A DNA stretch of 36,026 nucleotides from an uncultured Pigmentiphaga sp. (GTDB lineage: Bacteria; Pseudomonadota; Gammaproteobacteria; Burkholderiales; Burkholderiaceae_B). The position numbers were made by a program, and so were the translations under genes. Under the pieces are notes generated by a model. It made no database searches. It saw only the letters and a program-made list of their open reading frames with translations, and was not told where the DNA came from. Of this stretch, positions 6,617 through 14,810 are shown one piece after another (the stretch's first letter is position 1; the number at the start of each line of letters is the position of its first letter). The stretch covers positions 1 to 36,026 of the forward strand of contig CALAGD010000090.1 in the NCBI GenBank assembly GCA_937891425.1. The letters are read 5' to 3'.

Positions 6617-7396
6617 CAGGCCTCCCCCCAGTGCGGTAACGGCGCCGGCAATGCGGATGGCCGTCGCTTCGCGCCCGGCTCGCAGCAATGCAAGCAGTCC
6701 CCGCTGGCCCAGCCACAATTGCGCGCCCGAGACTATGCCGAACACGGCCATGGCCGCGGTGCCGGTAATGACTTCGCCGCTCATCCAGGCCAGCATGACG
6801 ACCGAATACAGCAGGCCACACGGCAGCAGCGCCCAGGCCATGCCAGTGAGAAAACTTTGCAGGCGGCGTCGCCCGGCGCTTTGTCTGCGGGGGATGCGTC
6901 CGGGCAGATGGACCTCAATGGAGGCGGAACCCGTTCCGGTGGCAGTGCCCGCGGGGGTGAGGGCGCGCGCCTCGAGGGTGCTGGAGCCTGCGGCGTTGCC
7001 GGCTGCGAGCAGACCGGGGACGGTGGGGGCGGACATGCCGAACCAGGCGGAGATTCGCTGGGCCAGGGCGCGCGTGGTGTCGAGCAGGGTCTGTTGCAGC
7101 CATAGCGGGTGGCGGCCAGCAACCAGCATCCACACTCCCATCAGCACGATGGCCACATGCAGCATGATCCACACCGGGCGTAGCCAGGCGGCAGCTGTGG
7201 CGATATTGCTGAAGCCTGCCGCACCCAGGGCTGCGATGGCGCCCAGCAGCGAGTAGCCGGCAACGCGGCCAGCCTGGAAAGGCAGCGTGCCGTTGATGCG
7301 GGTAGCCAGCGCGGCAGGTGATGCACACATGGCCACGCAGTGGACACCCCCGGCCAGGCCGATGGCCGCAGCAGTGGTAACAAGGGACAGGTTCAT
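6557..7396 (-). CDS. TauE/SafE (DsbD_2/UreH-type) membrane protein of the cbb3 locus
   Basis: This 279-residue protein has about six to seven membrane segments. The first helix carries GLAGGVHCVAMC and a later one MAWALLPCGLLYS. The paired G-G-x-H-C-x-x-M-C and L-P-C-G motifs mark the DsbD_2/UreH-like branch of the TauE/SafE family, members of which recur beside cbb3 oxidase and hemN genes. A role in copper or redox handling for oxidase assembly is a reasonable inference; sulfite export is only the family label. A hydrophilic loop of about 60 residues in the middle (PTVPGLLAAGN to RRQSAGRRRL) is longer than usual. It starts 15 bases after hemN stops and is probably co-transcribed with it. Confidence 0.8.
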   Translation of the reverse strand: MNLSLVTTAAAIGLAGGVHCVAMCASPAALATRINGTLPFQAGRVAGYSLLGAIAALGAAGFSNIATAAAWLRPVWIMLHVAIVLMGVWMLVAGRHPLWLQQTLLDTTRALAQRISAWFGMSAPTVPGLLAAGNAAGSSTLEARALTPAGTATGTGSASIEVHLPGRIPRRQSAGRRRLQSFLTGMAWALLPCGLLYSVVMLAWMSGEVITGTAAMAVFGIVSGAQLWLGQRGLLALLRAGREATAIRIAGAVTALGGGLLLYWAALGRAPEGFCLPGF

Positions 7397-7411
7397 GGCC
7401 GTGGCGGATTA

Positions 7412-8827
7412 CTACAGAATGCGTGAACGGTTGGTAAAGGCCTGCCGCTGCCGCTCGTAGCGGTCGAAAACCTGCGCGACGTAGCTCAGGCACAGGTAGC
7501 CTGCATCGGTGACGGCGAACCCGTCGGGTTCGAACCGGATGAGCCCTTCGTGTTCCAGTTTGAGCAGGTCGTCGATTTCGTGGCGGAAGTAACGGTTGAA
7601 ATTCACAAAATGGGCCTCTTCGACCGCCGGGAAGCTGACGTACCCCCGACACATGATGGACATGATGATCGCGTGCCGGAGAATGTCGTCGGCAGACAGA
7701 CCGTGCCCGCGCTCGATGGCCAGCCGACCGCTTTCTATGGCTTCGTAATACTGGCTTAATGTGCGAACATTTTGGGCATATGTGATGCCGATGCGGCTGA
7801 TTGCCGACATGCCCAGAGCAATGAGGTCGCTTTCCTGTACCGTAGTATAGCCCTGGAAGTTGCGGTGCAACCGGCCTTCGCGCTGCGCGGTGGCAAGCGG
7901 GTGGTCGGGCCGCACGAAGTGGTGCATGCCGAGGTGGATCCATCCGGCCTGGACCAGTGTATTGAGGGCGTTGCGCATCATGGAGTGCGTGGCCCTGAAA
8001 GGTGGAAGGACGGCGCTGTCGAGCAGACGATGCGCGCGATGGCGGTCGGGCAGGTGGTGATACGGATAGATGTTGATGGAGTCGGGCTCCAGCCGGATGA
8101 CCGTCTCCAGTGTGAGGGCAAAACTGGCGGTGGATTGCTGGGGCAGGCCGCAGAGCAGGTCGACGGTGACCGACTTGAAGCCCATGCCGCGGGAGGCCTG
8201 GACGAGCTCAATGACCGCCTGGGGCGGCTGCGGGCGGTTGACGTTGGCGAGCACGTCCGTGTTGAGGTCCTGGGCACCGACTTCAAGGTGGTCGAATCCC
8301 AGTGCGCGCAGGGTTTCCAGCCGCTCCGGCGGGGTGGTGCGGGGATCGACCTCGATGAACCGGCTTGCGCGCTCGTCAAACTTGAACGTCGATTCGAGTA
8401 TGTCCTTCAGGCTTTGAAGCTGGACGTCTTCGAGAAACGTCGGCGTACCGCCGCCGATGTAGAGGCGCGAAATGGGGGTGATCGCCGAAAGCTCGCGACG
8501 TACCAGGCGGGCTTCCTTCCGGATGGCCTGCAGGTAGCGGTTGGCGCGACGGCGGTCCTGGGTGACGACGGTATGACACGAACAATAGTGGCACGTCGAG
8601 GTGCAGAACGGCAGGTGCACATAGATGGCCAAGGGTCGCAGAGGGCCCGAGAGCGCGCGTCCGGCAAGCGCGCTGCGGTGGTGCGTGGCGTCGTAGGCTT
8701 CGGTAAAGTGCTCGGGTGCAGGGTATGATGTGTATCGCGCCCCGGCCAGATACGCCACGAAGGCGGAGTCTGCAGGTGCCAGCCCGGCTGGAACAACGCC
8801 CGGGATGTTGTTCATTACGATGGTCAT
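7412..8827 (-). CDS. hemN: Oxygen-independent coproporphyrinogen III dehydrogenase
   Basis: This 471-residue radical SAM enzyme converts coproporphyrinogen III to protoporphyrinogen IX without oxygen, supplying heme to the oxidase encoded next door. The cluster motif C-x3-C-x2-C-x-C is at C75, C79, C82 and C84 (FCTSTCHYCSC). IGGGTPTFL, VGAQDLN and the HemN signature LHRNFQGYTT / IALGMSAIS are all present, and the length is normal for HemN rather than HemW. ATG 8827 is used; ATG 8815 (MNNIPG) is an alternative. The FNR box at 8862-8875 lies in the divergent region, about 35 bases upstream. Confidence 0.95.
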   Translation of the reverse strand: MTIVMNNIPGVVPAGLAPADSAFVAYLAGARYTSYPAPEHFTEAYDATHHRSALAGRALSGPLRPLAIYVHLPFCTSTCHYCSCHTVVTQDRRRANRYLQAIRKEARLVRRELSAITPISRLYIGGGTPTFLEDVQLQSLKDILESTFKFDERASRFIEVDPRTTPPERLETLRALGFDHLEVGAQDLNTDVLANVNRPQPPQAVIELVQASRGMGFKSVTVDLLCGLPQQSTASFALTLETVIRLEPDSINIYPYHHLPDRHRAHRLLDSAVLPPFRATHSMMRNALNTLVQAGWIHLGMHHFVRPDHPLATAQREGRLHRNFQGYTTVQESDLIALGMSAISRIGITYAQNVRTLSQYYEAIESGRLAIERGHGLSADDILRHAIIMSIMCRGYVSFPAVEEAHFVNFNRYFRHEIDDLLKLEHEGLIRFEPDGFAVTDAGYLCLSYVAQVFDRYERQRQAFTNRSRIL

Positions 8828-8861
8828 GCCTCTACTCTGACGAAACTCCAGCCTGTTCGTG

Positions 8862-8875
8862 TTGACTCAGGTCAA
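8862..8875. promoter_or_regulatory. FNR box shared by hemN and fnr
   Basis: TTGAC-TCAG-GTCAA is a perfect palindrome of the FNR/Anr type (consensus TTGAT-N4-ATCAA). On the plus strand TAATAATAG (8893-8901) supplies a -10, placing the box about 37-40 bases before the fnr start of transcription. On the minus strand class II spacing would start hemN transcription almost at its ATG. The site could serve both genes, giving FNR autoregulation and oxygen control of heme synthesis. Confidence 0.75.
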
Positions 8876-8935
8876 GCGGGTGGAGTGTGTTCTAATAATA
8901 GGGCGAGATTACACATCACCATAGGCAGGTGCTCA

Positions 8936-9703
8936 ATGACAGTAGCCAATACGGTTACTTCTAGACCCTGTGCGGACAGCGAAAAGCGCTTGCTTTCCGA
9001 AGTCAGGGTAGCCTGTTCCCAATGCAACGTGCGGGAGCTGTGCCTTCCCGTGGGTCTTACCCAGGAAGAACTGCAGCAGGTAGACCAGCTCGTCACGACG
9101 CGCCGCACGGTACGCAAGGGTGAGCCGTTGTTTCTGAACGGTGATCCGTTTACTTCCATCTACGCCATCCGCACCGGCGTCTTCAAAACCCGTCTCACCA
9201 CGCTTGATGGGCGCGACCAGGTCACGGGGTTCCAGATCGCGGGCGAACTCGTCGGGCTCGACGGCCTCAGTTCCAACCGGCACGCCTGTGACGCCATCGC
9301 TCTCGAAGATGCCGAGGTCTGCGTCATTCCGTATCCGCGACTGGCCGAACTTGCCCTGAAGATTCCCGGGCTTCAGCGCCATTTCCATCGCTTGATGAGC
9401 CGCGAAATCGTGCGCGAGCATGGGGTCATGTTGCTGCTGGCCAACATGCGCGCGGAAGAGCGTATCGCGGCTTTCCTGCTGAATCTGGTGCGGCGCATGC
9501 AGGCCCGCGGTTACTCCGACCGCGAGGTGGTGCTGCGCATGACCCGCGAAGAAATCGGCAGCTATCTGGGCCTCAAGCTTGAAACCGTCAGCCGTACGCT
9601 GTCGCGCATGGCCGAAGAGGGTCTCATCAGCGTGAAGCAACGGCGCGTGCGTATCGAAGACCCTGAGCGTTTGCGTGCGCTGGTAGAGAACAGCACGCGC
9701 TAG
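8936..9703 (+). CDS. fnr: FNR-type oxygen-sensing transcription regulator
   Basis: This 255-residue protein of the CRP/FNR family starts at ATG 8936; the frame extends 17 residues upstream without a start context. Cysteines C27, C30 and C36 (CSQCNVRELC) plus C118 (HACDA) match the four ligands of the oxygen-labile 4Fe-4S cluster of E. coli FNR. A cyclic-nucleotide-fold domain follows. The helix-turn-helix MTREEIGSYLGLKLETVSRTL contains the E-x-x-S-R recognition pattern that reads TTGA half-sites. It should dimerise and activate transcription at low oxygen. Three matching boxes in this window make it the likely regulator of hemN, ccoI, ccoNOQPGH and itself. Confidence 0.95.
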   Translation: MTVANTVTSRPCADSEKRLLSEVRVACSQCNVRELCLPVGLTQEELQQVDQLVTTRRTVRKGEPLFLNGDPFTSIYAIRTGVFKTRLTTLDGRDQVTGFQIAGELVGLDGLSSNRHACDAIALEDAEVCVIPYPRLAELALKIPGLQRHFHRLMSREIVREHGVMLLLANMRAEERIAAFLLNLVRRMQARGYSDREVVLRMTREEIGSYLGLKLETVSRTLSRMAEEGLISVKQRRVRIEDPERLRALVENSTR

Positions 9704-9832
9704 GTTTTTCCCCGCAGGGTGCCGGCTGGTTGCACGACACCCCTTCCTGGCCGTTGTGGCCGAACCCGAATGCATGAGCATGGCGGGTCTGTTGTGCGTA
9801 GAGGGCGTAATTGTGCGCAAGGCAGATGCCGA

Positions 9833-10099
9833 TCAGGGGTGCGGTTCGCCCTGTGATTGCACCGGAATGATCTCCGCCTTCACGGCCTGACGCAGGTGTA
9901 CCGGCTCGGCGCCCGGATTGGTGGCAATCGGGGGATCGGGAACCTGCAGTGCCAGCACCGTTGTGGTGATGGCGGCGATTACCGTCACGGCAGGGATGCC
10001 AACCACCAGCCACATCCAGCCCACCCGCCACCAGGGGACGGCTGCTGCCGTACTATCGAACGATGAAGGACGAGTCGGCCTTGATTGTTGCGCCGCCAT
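9833..10099 (-). CDS. ccoH: CcoH/FixH-like small membrane protein
   Basis: This 88-residue protein starts at ATG 10099, chosen because GAGG lies six bases upstream. It overlaps the end of ccoG by 47 bases. After a 20-residue head, PWWRVGWMWLVVGIPAVTVI starts the single membrane helix and aligns with the conserved PWYR..W.W helix of FixH/CcoH, a cbb3 assembly factor that binds CcoN/CcoP. FixH proteins are usually near 150-170 residues. This one has only about 35 residues after the helix and lacks most of the periplasmic domain. Either it is a short lineage variant or it is truncated; no shifted continuation was recognised downstream. Confidence 0.65.
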   Translation of the reverse strand: MAAQQSRPTRPSSFDSTAAAVPWWRVGWMWLVVGIPAVTVIAAITTTVLALQVPDPPIATNPGAEPVHLRQAVKAEIIPVQSQGEPHP

Positions 10100-11447
10100 C
10101 GTTGACCTCGCTAATGATGAAGTGAATGGGATGCGTGCCACGGGCAACCTCGTGGCCATATGGAAGGCGAACATGCAGCACCACGAGCCGCGCGCTCTGC
10201 CCGTCAACCGTGAACTCGCGCTCGTTTTCGGGGAGGCTGACGTCGGGCAGTCCGGTGACATCGATCTTCACCGTGATCGGCCGTGACGTGGTGTTGATGA
10301 GGTGAGCCTGGTACAGGTTTTCGGCTTCCCCGTCTTCCGTGGTACGCATGATCACAGCGCGGTCGCGCAGCACTTCTGCGCGGATCGGGCTGTGCGACCA
10401 GATGCTTCCTGCAAAAATCGCGATGAGTGCCCACAGCAAGAAGGTGTAGACAACCACCCGGGGGCGCAGCAGGCGACGCAGGACCGCGCCTGCGGAGTCC
10501 TTCAGCGAGAGCCCGCTCTCGGTGCCGTAGCGGATCAGGCCGCGGTCGTAGCCCATGCGATCCATGACGTCGTTGCAGGCGTCAATGCAGGCGCCGCAAT
10601 CGATGCATTCGTACTGGAGACCGTCGCGGATGTCGATGCCCACGGGACAGACCTGCACGCACAGCTTGCAGTCGATGCAGTCGCCTAGACCCAGCTCGCG
10701 CGGGTTGGCGGAGCGGGGGCGCGAGCCGCGTGGCTCGCCACGCCGGGAGTCGTACGAGACGGTGAGGGTGTCGCGGTCGAACATGACGCCCTGAAAGCGG
10801 GCGTACGGGCACATGTACTTGCAGACCTTCTCGCGCAGCCAGCCCGCATTGCCATAGGTGGCAAAGCTGTAGAACAGCGTCCAGAACGTGGCCCAGGGGC
10901 CGACGTCAAGGTGCAGGATGTCGAGGCCGAGCTGGCGGATGGGCGTGAAGTATCCCACAAACGTGAACCCCGTCCAGAGCGCGACGAAGATCCACAGGGC
11001 ATGCTTGACGAACTTGTGGCTGTAGTAGTCGAAGTTGCGCGGGCCGCGGTCGCGGCGCATGCGCTCGTTGCGATCCCCTTCCACACGGCGCTCGATCCAG
11101 GCGAAGATTTCGCTGTAAACCGTTTGCGGGCAGGTATAGCCGCACCACAGGCGTCCGGCGACGGCGGTAAACAGGAACAGCGAGAACGCCGAGATGGCCA
11201 GCAGCAGGGTAAGAAGGATGAGGTCGTGCGGCGTAAACGTGAGACCAAAGATATGGAAACGCCGCACGCTGAGATCGAACAGGACAGCCTGGCGATCATC
11301 CCACGTGAGCCAGGGCAGCCCGTAGTACAGCAATTGTGTGAACCATACCATCACCCATCGCCACGTATTGAACCACCCCTTGACCGAGCGGACATAGATG
11401 GTTTGTTCAGCGGGCTCAGGGGTGATGGGTATGATCTTGCGAGACAT
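10053..11447 (-). CDS. ccoG: Cytochrome c oxidase accessory ferredoxin-like protein
   Basis: This 464-residue CcoG (RdxA/FixG) protein reduces copper for cbb3 oxidase assembly according to work on its homologues. About five membrane helices surround a cytoplasmic ferredoxin segment. WCGYTCPQTVYSE and KYMCPYARFQ are followed by two cluster motifs, CIDCKLCVQVCP and CIDCGACIDACN. An IgG-like periplasmic domain ends the protein (ENLYQAHLINTTSRPITVKI and onward). It begins one base after the ccoP stop codon, so it is translationally coupled. Confidence 0.95.
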   Translation of the reverse strand: MSRKIIPITPEPAEQTIYVRSVKGWFNTWRWVMVWFTQLLYYGLPWLTWDDRQAVLFDLSVRRFHIFGLTFTPHDLILLTLLLAISAFSLFLFTAVAGRLWCGYTCPQTVYSEIFAWIERRVEGDRNERMRRDRGPRNFDYYSHKFVKHALWIFVALWTGFTFVGYFTPIRQLGLDILHLDVGPWATFWTLFYSFATYGNAGWLREKVCKYMCPYARFQGVMFDRDTLTVSYDSRRGEPRGSRPRSANPRELGLGDCIDCKLCVQVCPVGIDIRDGLQYECIDCGACIDACNDVMDRMGYDRGLIRYGTESGLSLKDSAGAVLRRLLRPRVVVYTFLLWALIAIFAGSIWSHSPIRAEVLRDRAVIMRTTEDGEAENLYQAHLINTTSRPITVKIDVTGLPDVSLPENEREFTVDGQSARLVVLHVRLPYGHEVARGTHPIHFIISEVNDGGATIKADSSFIVR

Positions 11448-11448
11448 T

Positions 11449-12384
11449 TCAGTTCTTCGGTACTGATCCGGAGCGGTTCAACAGGTAAGCCACGAGCAGT
11501 TCGATCTGCTCCGGGGTGAGACGGCCTTCGTGGGCGGGCATGACACCTTGGCGACCATTCGTGATAGTCTCGATGATGTCGGCTTCCGATCCGCCATACA
11601 GCCAGGTGCGGTCGGTGAGGTTGGGGGCACCCAGCGCCTGGTTGCCCTTGCCGTCGACACCGTGGCAGGCCGCGCACACCGATTCGAAAATGGGCTTGCC
11701 GCGGGCTGCTGCGACCGCGTCGGTGCGTGCACCCGACAGCGACAGTACATAAGCAGCCACGTTGCGAATGTTGGTGGCGTCGCCTACCGCGGCTGCCTGC
11801 GGCGGCATGATGCCGTGGCGGCCCTTGGTGATGCTGGTGCGTATCGCTTCAGGCGTTCCGCCGTACAGCCAGTCCTGGTCGGTCAGGCGGGGAAAGCCGC
11901 GCGAGCCGCCAGCATCGGAACCGTGGCACTGTGCGCAGTTGTTCAGGAACAGGCTGTGCGCAATGCTCATGGCCCGTTCGTTATGGGCCAGTTGCTCGAC
12001 CGACATGCCCTTGAACTCGGCGTAGACCTTCTCGACGCGCTCGTCAAGCTCGAGTGTCTGTTCGTCGTACTGCTTGACCGAGGTCCATCCAAGCAGGCCC
12101 GGGTAATTGCCCAGGCCCGGGTACAGGGCCAGGTAGATGAGCGCGAAGACCACGGCAATGAAGAACATGCCGAGGAACCAGCGCGGCAGCGGGTTATTCA
12201 GCTCGTAAAGGTCACCGTCCCAGACATGTACGCCTTCCGCAATGGCTTCCTGGGGCGTTTCGGGGTTGGGTTCGCCCTGTCCTGTCTTGCGATAGTGCCA
12301 GGCCAGCCAGCCGCAGCCCAGGATGCCGGCCAGCGATACGACCGTGATGAGGACGGGAACTACGCTGTTGGTGAACTCGTTCAT
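11449..12384 (-). CDS. ccoP: cbb3 oxidase diheme subunit
   Basis: This 311-residue membrane-anchored diheme cytochrome c feeds electrons from soluble carriers to CcoO and CcoN. Two helices lie near residues 8-28 and 70-88, around a loop with VWDGDLYELNNPLPRWF, the CcoP hallmark. Heme c motifs are CAQCH (C150, C153, H154) and CAACH (C237, C240, H241). Each is followed by a methionine-bearing GRHGIMPP or GRQGVMPA. Its ATG overlaps the ccoQ stop as ATGA. Confidence 0.97.
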   Translation of the reverse strand: MNEFTNSVVPVLITVVSLAGILGCGWLAWHYRKTGQGEPNPETPQEAIAEGVHVWDGDLYELNNPLPRWFLGMFFIAVVFALIYLALYPGLGNYPGLLGWTSVKQYDEQTLELDERVEKVYAEFKGMSVEQLAHNERAMSIAHSLFLNNCAQCHGSDAGGSRGFPRLTDQDWLYGGTPEAIRTSITKGRHGIMPPQAAAVGDATNIRNVAAYVLSLSGARTDAVAAARGKPIFESVCAACHGVDGKGNQALGAPNLTDRTWLYGGSEADIIETITNGRQGVMPAHEGRLTPEQIELLVAYLLNRSGSVPKN

Positions 12385-12560
12385 GCCGAGCCCTCCTTGG
12401 TCCGGGAAACATCGAGTTCATCCTCGTGCAACGGCAGCGAGGCAGCTTCCTCGAAACGCGTGCGATTGCGACTGCTCCAGGCCCAGAGGACGATGCCTAT
12501 GAAGCAGGTGAAGGCCAGCACGGTAGTAATACCGCGCAAGAAGTTGAGATCCGTCAGCAT
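12381..12560 (-). CDS. ccoQ: cbb3 oxidase small subunit
   Basis: This 59-residue protein begins MLTDLNFLRGITTVLAFTCF. It has one membrane helix (residues about 9-27) ending GIVLWAWSSRNRTRF and an acidic tail (LPLHEDELD). That layout, and the position between ccoO and ccoP, identify CcoQ, which stabilises the oxidase and its CcoP interaction. It starts 21 bases after ccoO. Its TGA overlaps the ccoP ATG by two bases. Confidence 0.93.
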   Translation of the reverse strand: MLTDLNFLRGITTVLAFTCFIGIVLWAWSSRNRTRFEEAASLPLHEDELDVSRTKEGSA

Positions 12561-12581
12561 ATGGGTAACCGTTGTCGTTCT

Positions 12582-13187
12582 TTACCGCCGGTTGACGCCC
12601 AGGCCCTGGAGGTAGGCGATAAGCGCATCCATTTCCGTCTTGCCGCGCACTTTGTCGGCGGCCTGTTCGATCTGTTCATCGGTGTACGGCACCCCGATCG
12701 ACTGCAGGGCGCGCATGCGCCGCACCATGGCTTCGGGATCGATCCGGTTGCTGGCGAGCCACGGATAGGCAGGCATGTTGGATTGCGGAACGACCGCACG
12801 GGGATTCATGAGGTGCACGCGGTGCCAGTCGTCGCTGTAGCGGCCGCCTACGCGGGCCAGGTCGGGACCGGTGCGCTTGCTGCCCCACTGGAAAGGGTGG
12901 TCGTACACGAATTCGCCGGCTACCGAGTATGGGCCATAGCGCAGGGTCTCGGAGCGCAGAGTACGGATCATTTGCGAATGGCAGGTATAGCAGCCTTCGC
13001 GAATGTAGACGTCGCGTCCGGCAAGGCGAACGACATCGTAGGGTTCGATGCCGGGCGCCGGCTGGGTGGTCGTTCTTTGAAAGAACAGCGGCACGATTTC
13101 GATCAACCCGCCGATCGAGATGACGATCAACACCAGGATGATCATCAACCAGCTACGGGTTTCGATTTTGTGATGAGATAACGCCAT
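12582..13187 (-). CDS. ccoO: cbb3 oxidase monoheme subunit
   Basis: This 201-residue cytochrome c subunit is anchored by one N-terminal helix (about residues 14-35). The heme motif is EGCYTCHSQ (C66, C69, H70), and the axial methionine lies in QSNMPAYPWL. RYGPYSVAGEFVYDHPFQWG and GSKRTGPDLARVGG are standard CcoO blocks. It passes electrons from CcoP to the CcoN catalytic centre. It starts 60 bases after ccoN. Confidence 0.97.
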   Translation of the reverse strand: MALSHHKIETRSWLMIILVLIVISIGGLIEIVPLFFQRTTTQPAPGIEPYDVVRLAGRDVYIREGCYTCHSQMIRTLRSETLRYGPYSVAGEFVYDHPFQWGSKRTGPDLARVGGRYSDDWHRVHLMNPRAVVPQSNMPAYPWLASNRIDPEAMVRRMRALQSIGVPYTDEQIEQAADKVRGKTEMDALIAYLQGLGVNRR

Positions 13188-13247
13188 TGCAGCTTCCTTG
13201 GTGCTTCGGAAAGGCAGCGCGCGATCTGCGCGCCGCCTCGGAACGGT

Positions 13248-14714
13248 TTAGGTGTTCGGGGCCGGTTGCAGCACCGGAACCACGGGCGGATGGTTCACCG
13301 CGCGCGGATCGGTGTCGGCAAAGCGAACCGTCATGATCGTGTTCCAGGCCATCAGCACCATACCCGTGAGGTACATGGCACCGCCAACGAAGCGGACGAC
13401 GTAGTACGGGAAGGTGGCAGCCAGGGCCTCGACAAAGCTGTAGGCGAGCATGCCGTCGGCGTCGATCGAGCGCCACATCAGACCTTGCATGACGCCTGCC
13501 ATCCACATGGAAGCGATATAGAAGACGATACCGATGGTGGCGATCCAGAAGTGCAGTTCAATGGCGCGATGCGAGTACATGCGCGTCTTGCCGAACAGGC
13601 GCGGGATGATCCAGTAGAGCGAGCCGATGGTGATGAAACCGACCCAGCCCAACGCGCCCGAGTGTACGTGGCCCACCGTCCAGTCGGTGTAGTGCGACAG
13701 GGCGTTGACCGTCTTGATCGACATCATCGAGCCTTCGAAAGTGGCCATGCCATAGAACGACACGGCGACGATGAGGAAGCGCAGGACGGGGTCAGTGATG
13801 AGCTTGTGCCACTGTCCGGAGATGGTCATGATGCCGTTGATCATGCCGCCCCAGGAGGGTGCCAGCAGGATGATCGAGAAAACCATGCCGATCGACTGGA
13901 CCCAGTCAGGCAGCGCGGTGTAGTGCAGGTGGTGCGGACCGGCCCACATATACGTGAAGATGAGCGCCCAGAAGTGGACGATGGACAGCCGGTACGACCA
14001 GATGGGCCGTTCGACCTGCTTGGGGATGAAGTAGTACATCATGCCCAGGAAGGCCGTGGTGAGCACGAAACCGACCGCGTTGTGGCCGTACCACCATTGG
14101 AGCATGGCATCCTGCACGCCGGCGAACAGCGAATACGACTTCCACAGGCTGGCGGGGACAGCGAGGTTGTTGAAGATATGCAGCAGGGCCACGGCAATGA
14201 TGAAGGCGCCGTAGAACCAGTTGGCCACGTAGATGTGCCGCACGCGCCGCTTCGCGATGGTGCCAAAGAACACGATGGCGTACGCCACCCACACCACGGC
14301 GATGAGGATGTCGAGCGGCCACTCGAGCTCGGCGTATTCCTTGCTTTGCGTGATACCCAAGGGCAGCGTGATCACCGCACCGATCATGGCGAGTTGCCAG
14401 CCCCAGAAAGTGAAGGCGGCAAGACGGGGAGCAAACAGGGTGGTGTGGCAGGTGCGCTGAACCACCCAGTACGAGGTACCGATGAGCGCGGACACTCCGA
14501 AAGCAAAAATGACCCCATTGGTGTGCAGCGGACGTATGCGTCCGTAAGCAAGCCATGGTATGCCGTTGGTCAGTTCGGGCCACGCAAGCTGGGCGGCGAC
14601 GAGAACGCCGACGCCCATGCCTACGACGCCCCAAAAGACCGCCATGATGGTGAACTGCCGAACGACCTTGTCGTTATAGACTTCGGTAGCTGGCAGGGCA
14701 GCTTGGGTACTCAT
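13248..14714 (-). CDS. ccoN: cbb3 oxidase catalytic subunit
   Basis: This 488-residue heme-copper oxidase subunit has twelve helices. Ligand-bearing blocks are seen in order: RPLHTNGVIF (low-spin heme b, H64), WWYGHNAVGF and GPHHLHY (CuB), and DWTVGHVHSGALGW (heme b3 and heme b). The enzyme reduces oxygen to water with high affinity and pumps protons, for respiration at low oxygen. It is the first gene of ccoNOQPGH. The promoter, including an FNR box at 14797-14810, lies within the 3' end of ccoS. Confidence 0.98.
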   Translation of the reverse strand: MSTQAALPATEVYNDKVVRQFTIMAVFWGVVGMGVGVLVAAQLAWPELTNGIPWLAYGRIRPLHTNGVIFAFGVSALIGTSYWVVQRTCHTTLFAPRLAAFTFWGWQLAMIGAVITLPLGITQSKEYAELEWPLDILIAVVWVAYAIVFFGTIAKRRVRHIYVANWFYGAFIIAVALLHIFNNLAVPASLWKSYSLFAGVQDAMLQWWYGHNAVGFVLTTAFLGMMYYFIPKQVERPIWSYRLSIVHFWALIFTYMWAGPHHLHYTALPDWVQSIGMVFSIILLAPSWGGMINGIMTISGQWHKLITDPVLRFLIVAVSFYGMATFEGSMMSIKTVNALSHYTDWTVGHVHSGALGWVGFITIGSLYWIIPRLFGKTRMYSHRAIELHFWIATIGIVFYIASMWMAGVMQGLMWRSIDADGMLAYSFVEALAATFPYYVVRFVGGAMYLTGMVLMAWNTIMTVRFADTDPRAVNHPPVVPVLQPAPNT

Positions 14715-14768
14715 TGAAACGGACTCCGTGCATCAAGAGACATGTGAGCGCAAAGTGCGACATTTAAA

Positions 14769-14810
14769 ACTATGCCGTAGAGTCGTTTACCTTGCGTTGA
14801 CGCAAGTCAA
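14769..14810 (-). promoter_or_regulatory. FNR-dependent ccoN promoter inside ccoS
   Basis: TTGAC-GCAA-GTCAA at 14797-14810 is a perfect palindrome. On the minus strand a -10-like CATAGT lies at 14774-14769. The predicted start near 14762 puts the box centre exactly at -41.5, the class II FNR position, with a leader of about 47 bases before ccoN. The box encodes ccoS residues 85-89 (VDLRQ), and the -10 spans the ccoS stop codon. Confidence 0.75.

Noticed and set aside
6557..7396. Sulfite exporter function for the TauE/SafE protein
   Set aside because: The motifs fit the DsbD_2/UreH branch and the context is cbb3/heme assembly. No sulfur metabolism genes lie nearby.
9704..9832. Small gene or terminator between fnr and ccoH
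   Set aside because: Frames here have no start context. The only inverted repeat (GGCC-GTTGT-GGCC) is too weak and has no T run.
13266..14717. 483-codon open frame antisense to ccoN
   Set aside because: It mirrors the whole ccoN gene. Its composition (His/Asp/Gly/Arg-rich) is that of a GC-rich shadow frame, and it has no family or ribosome site.
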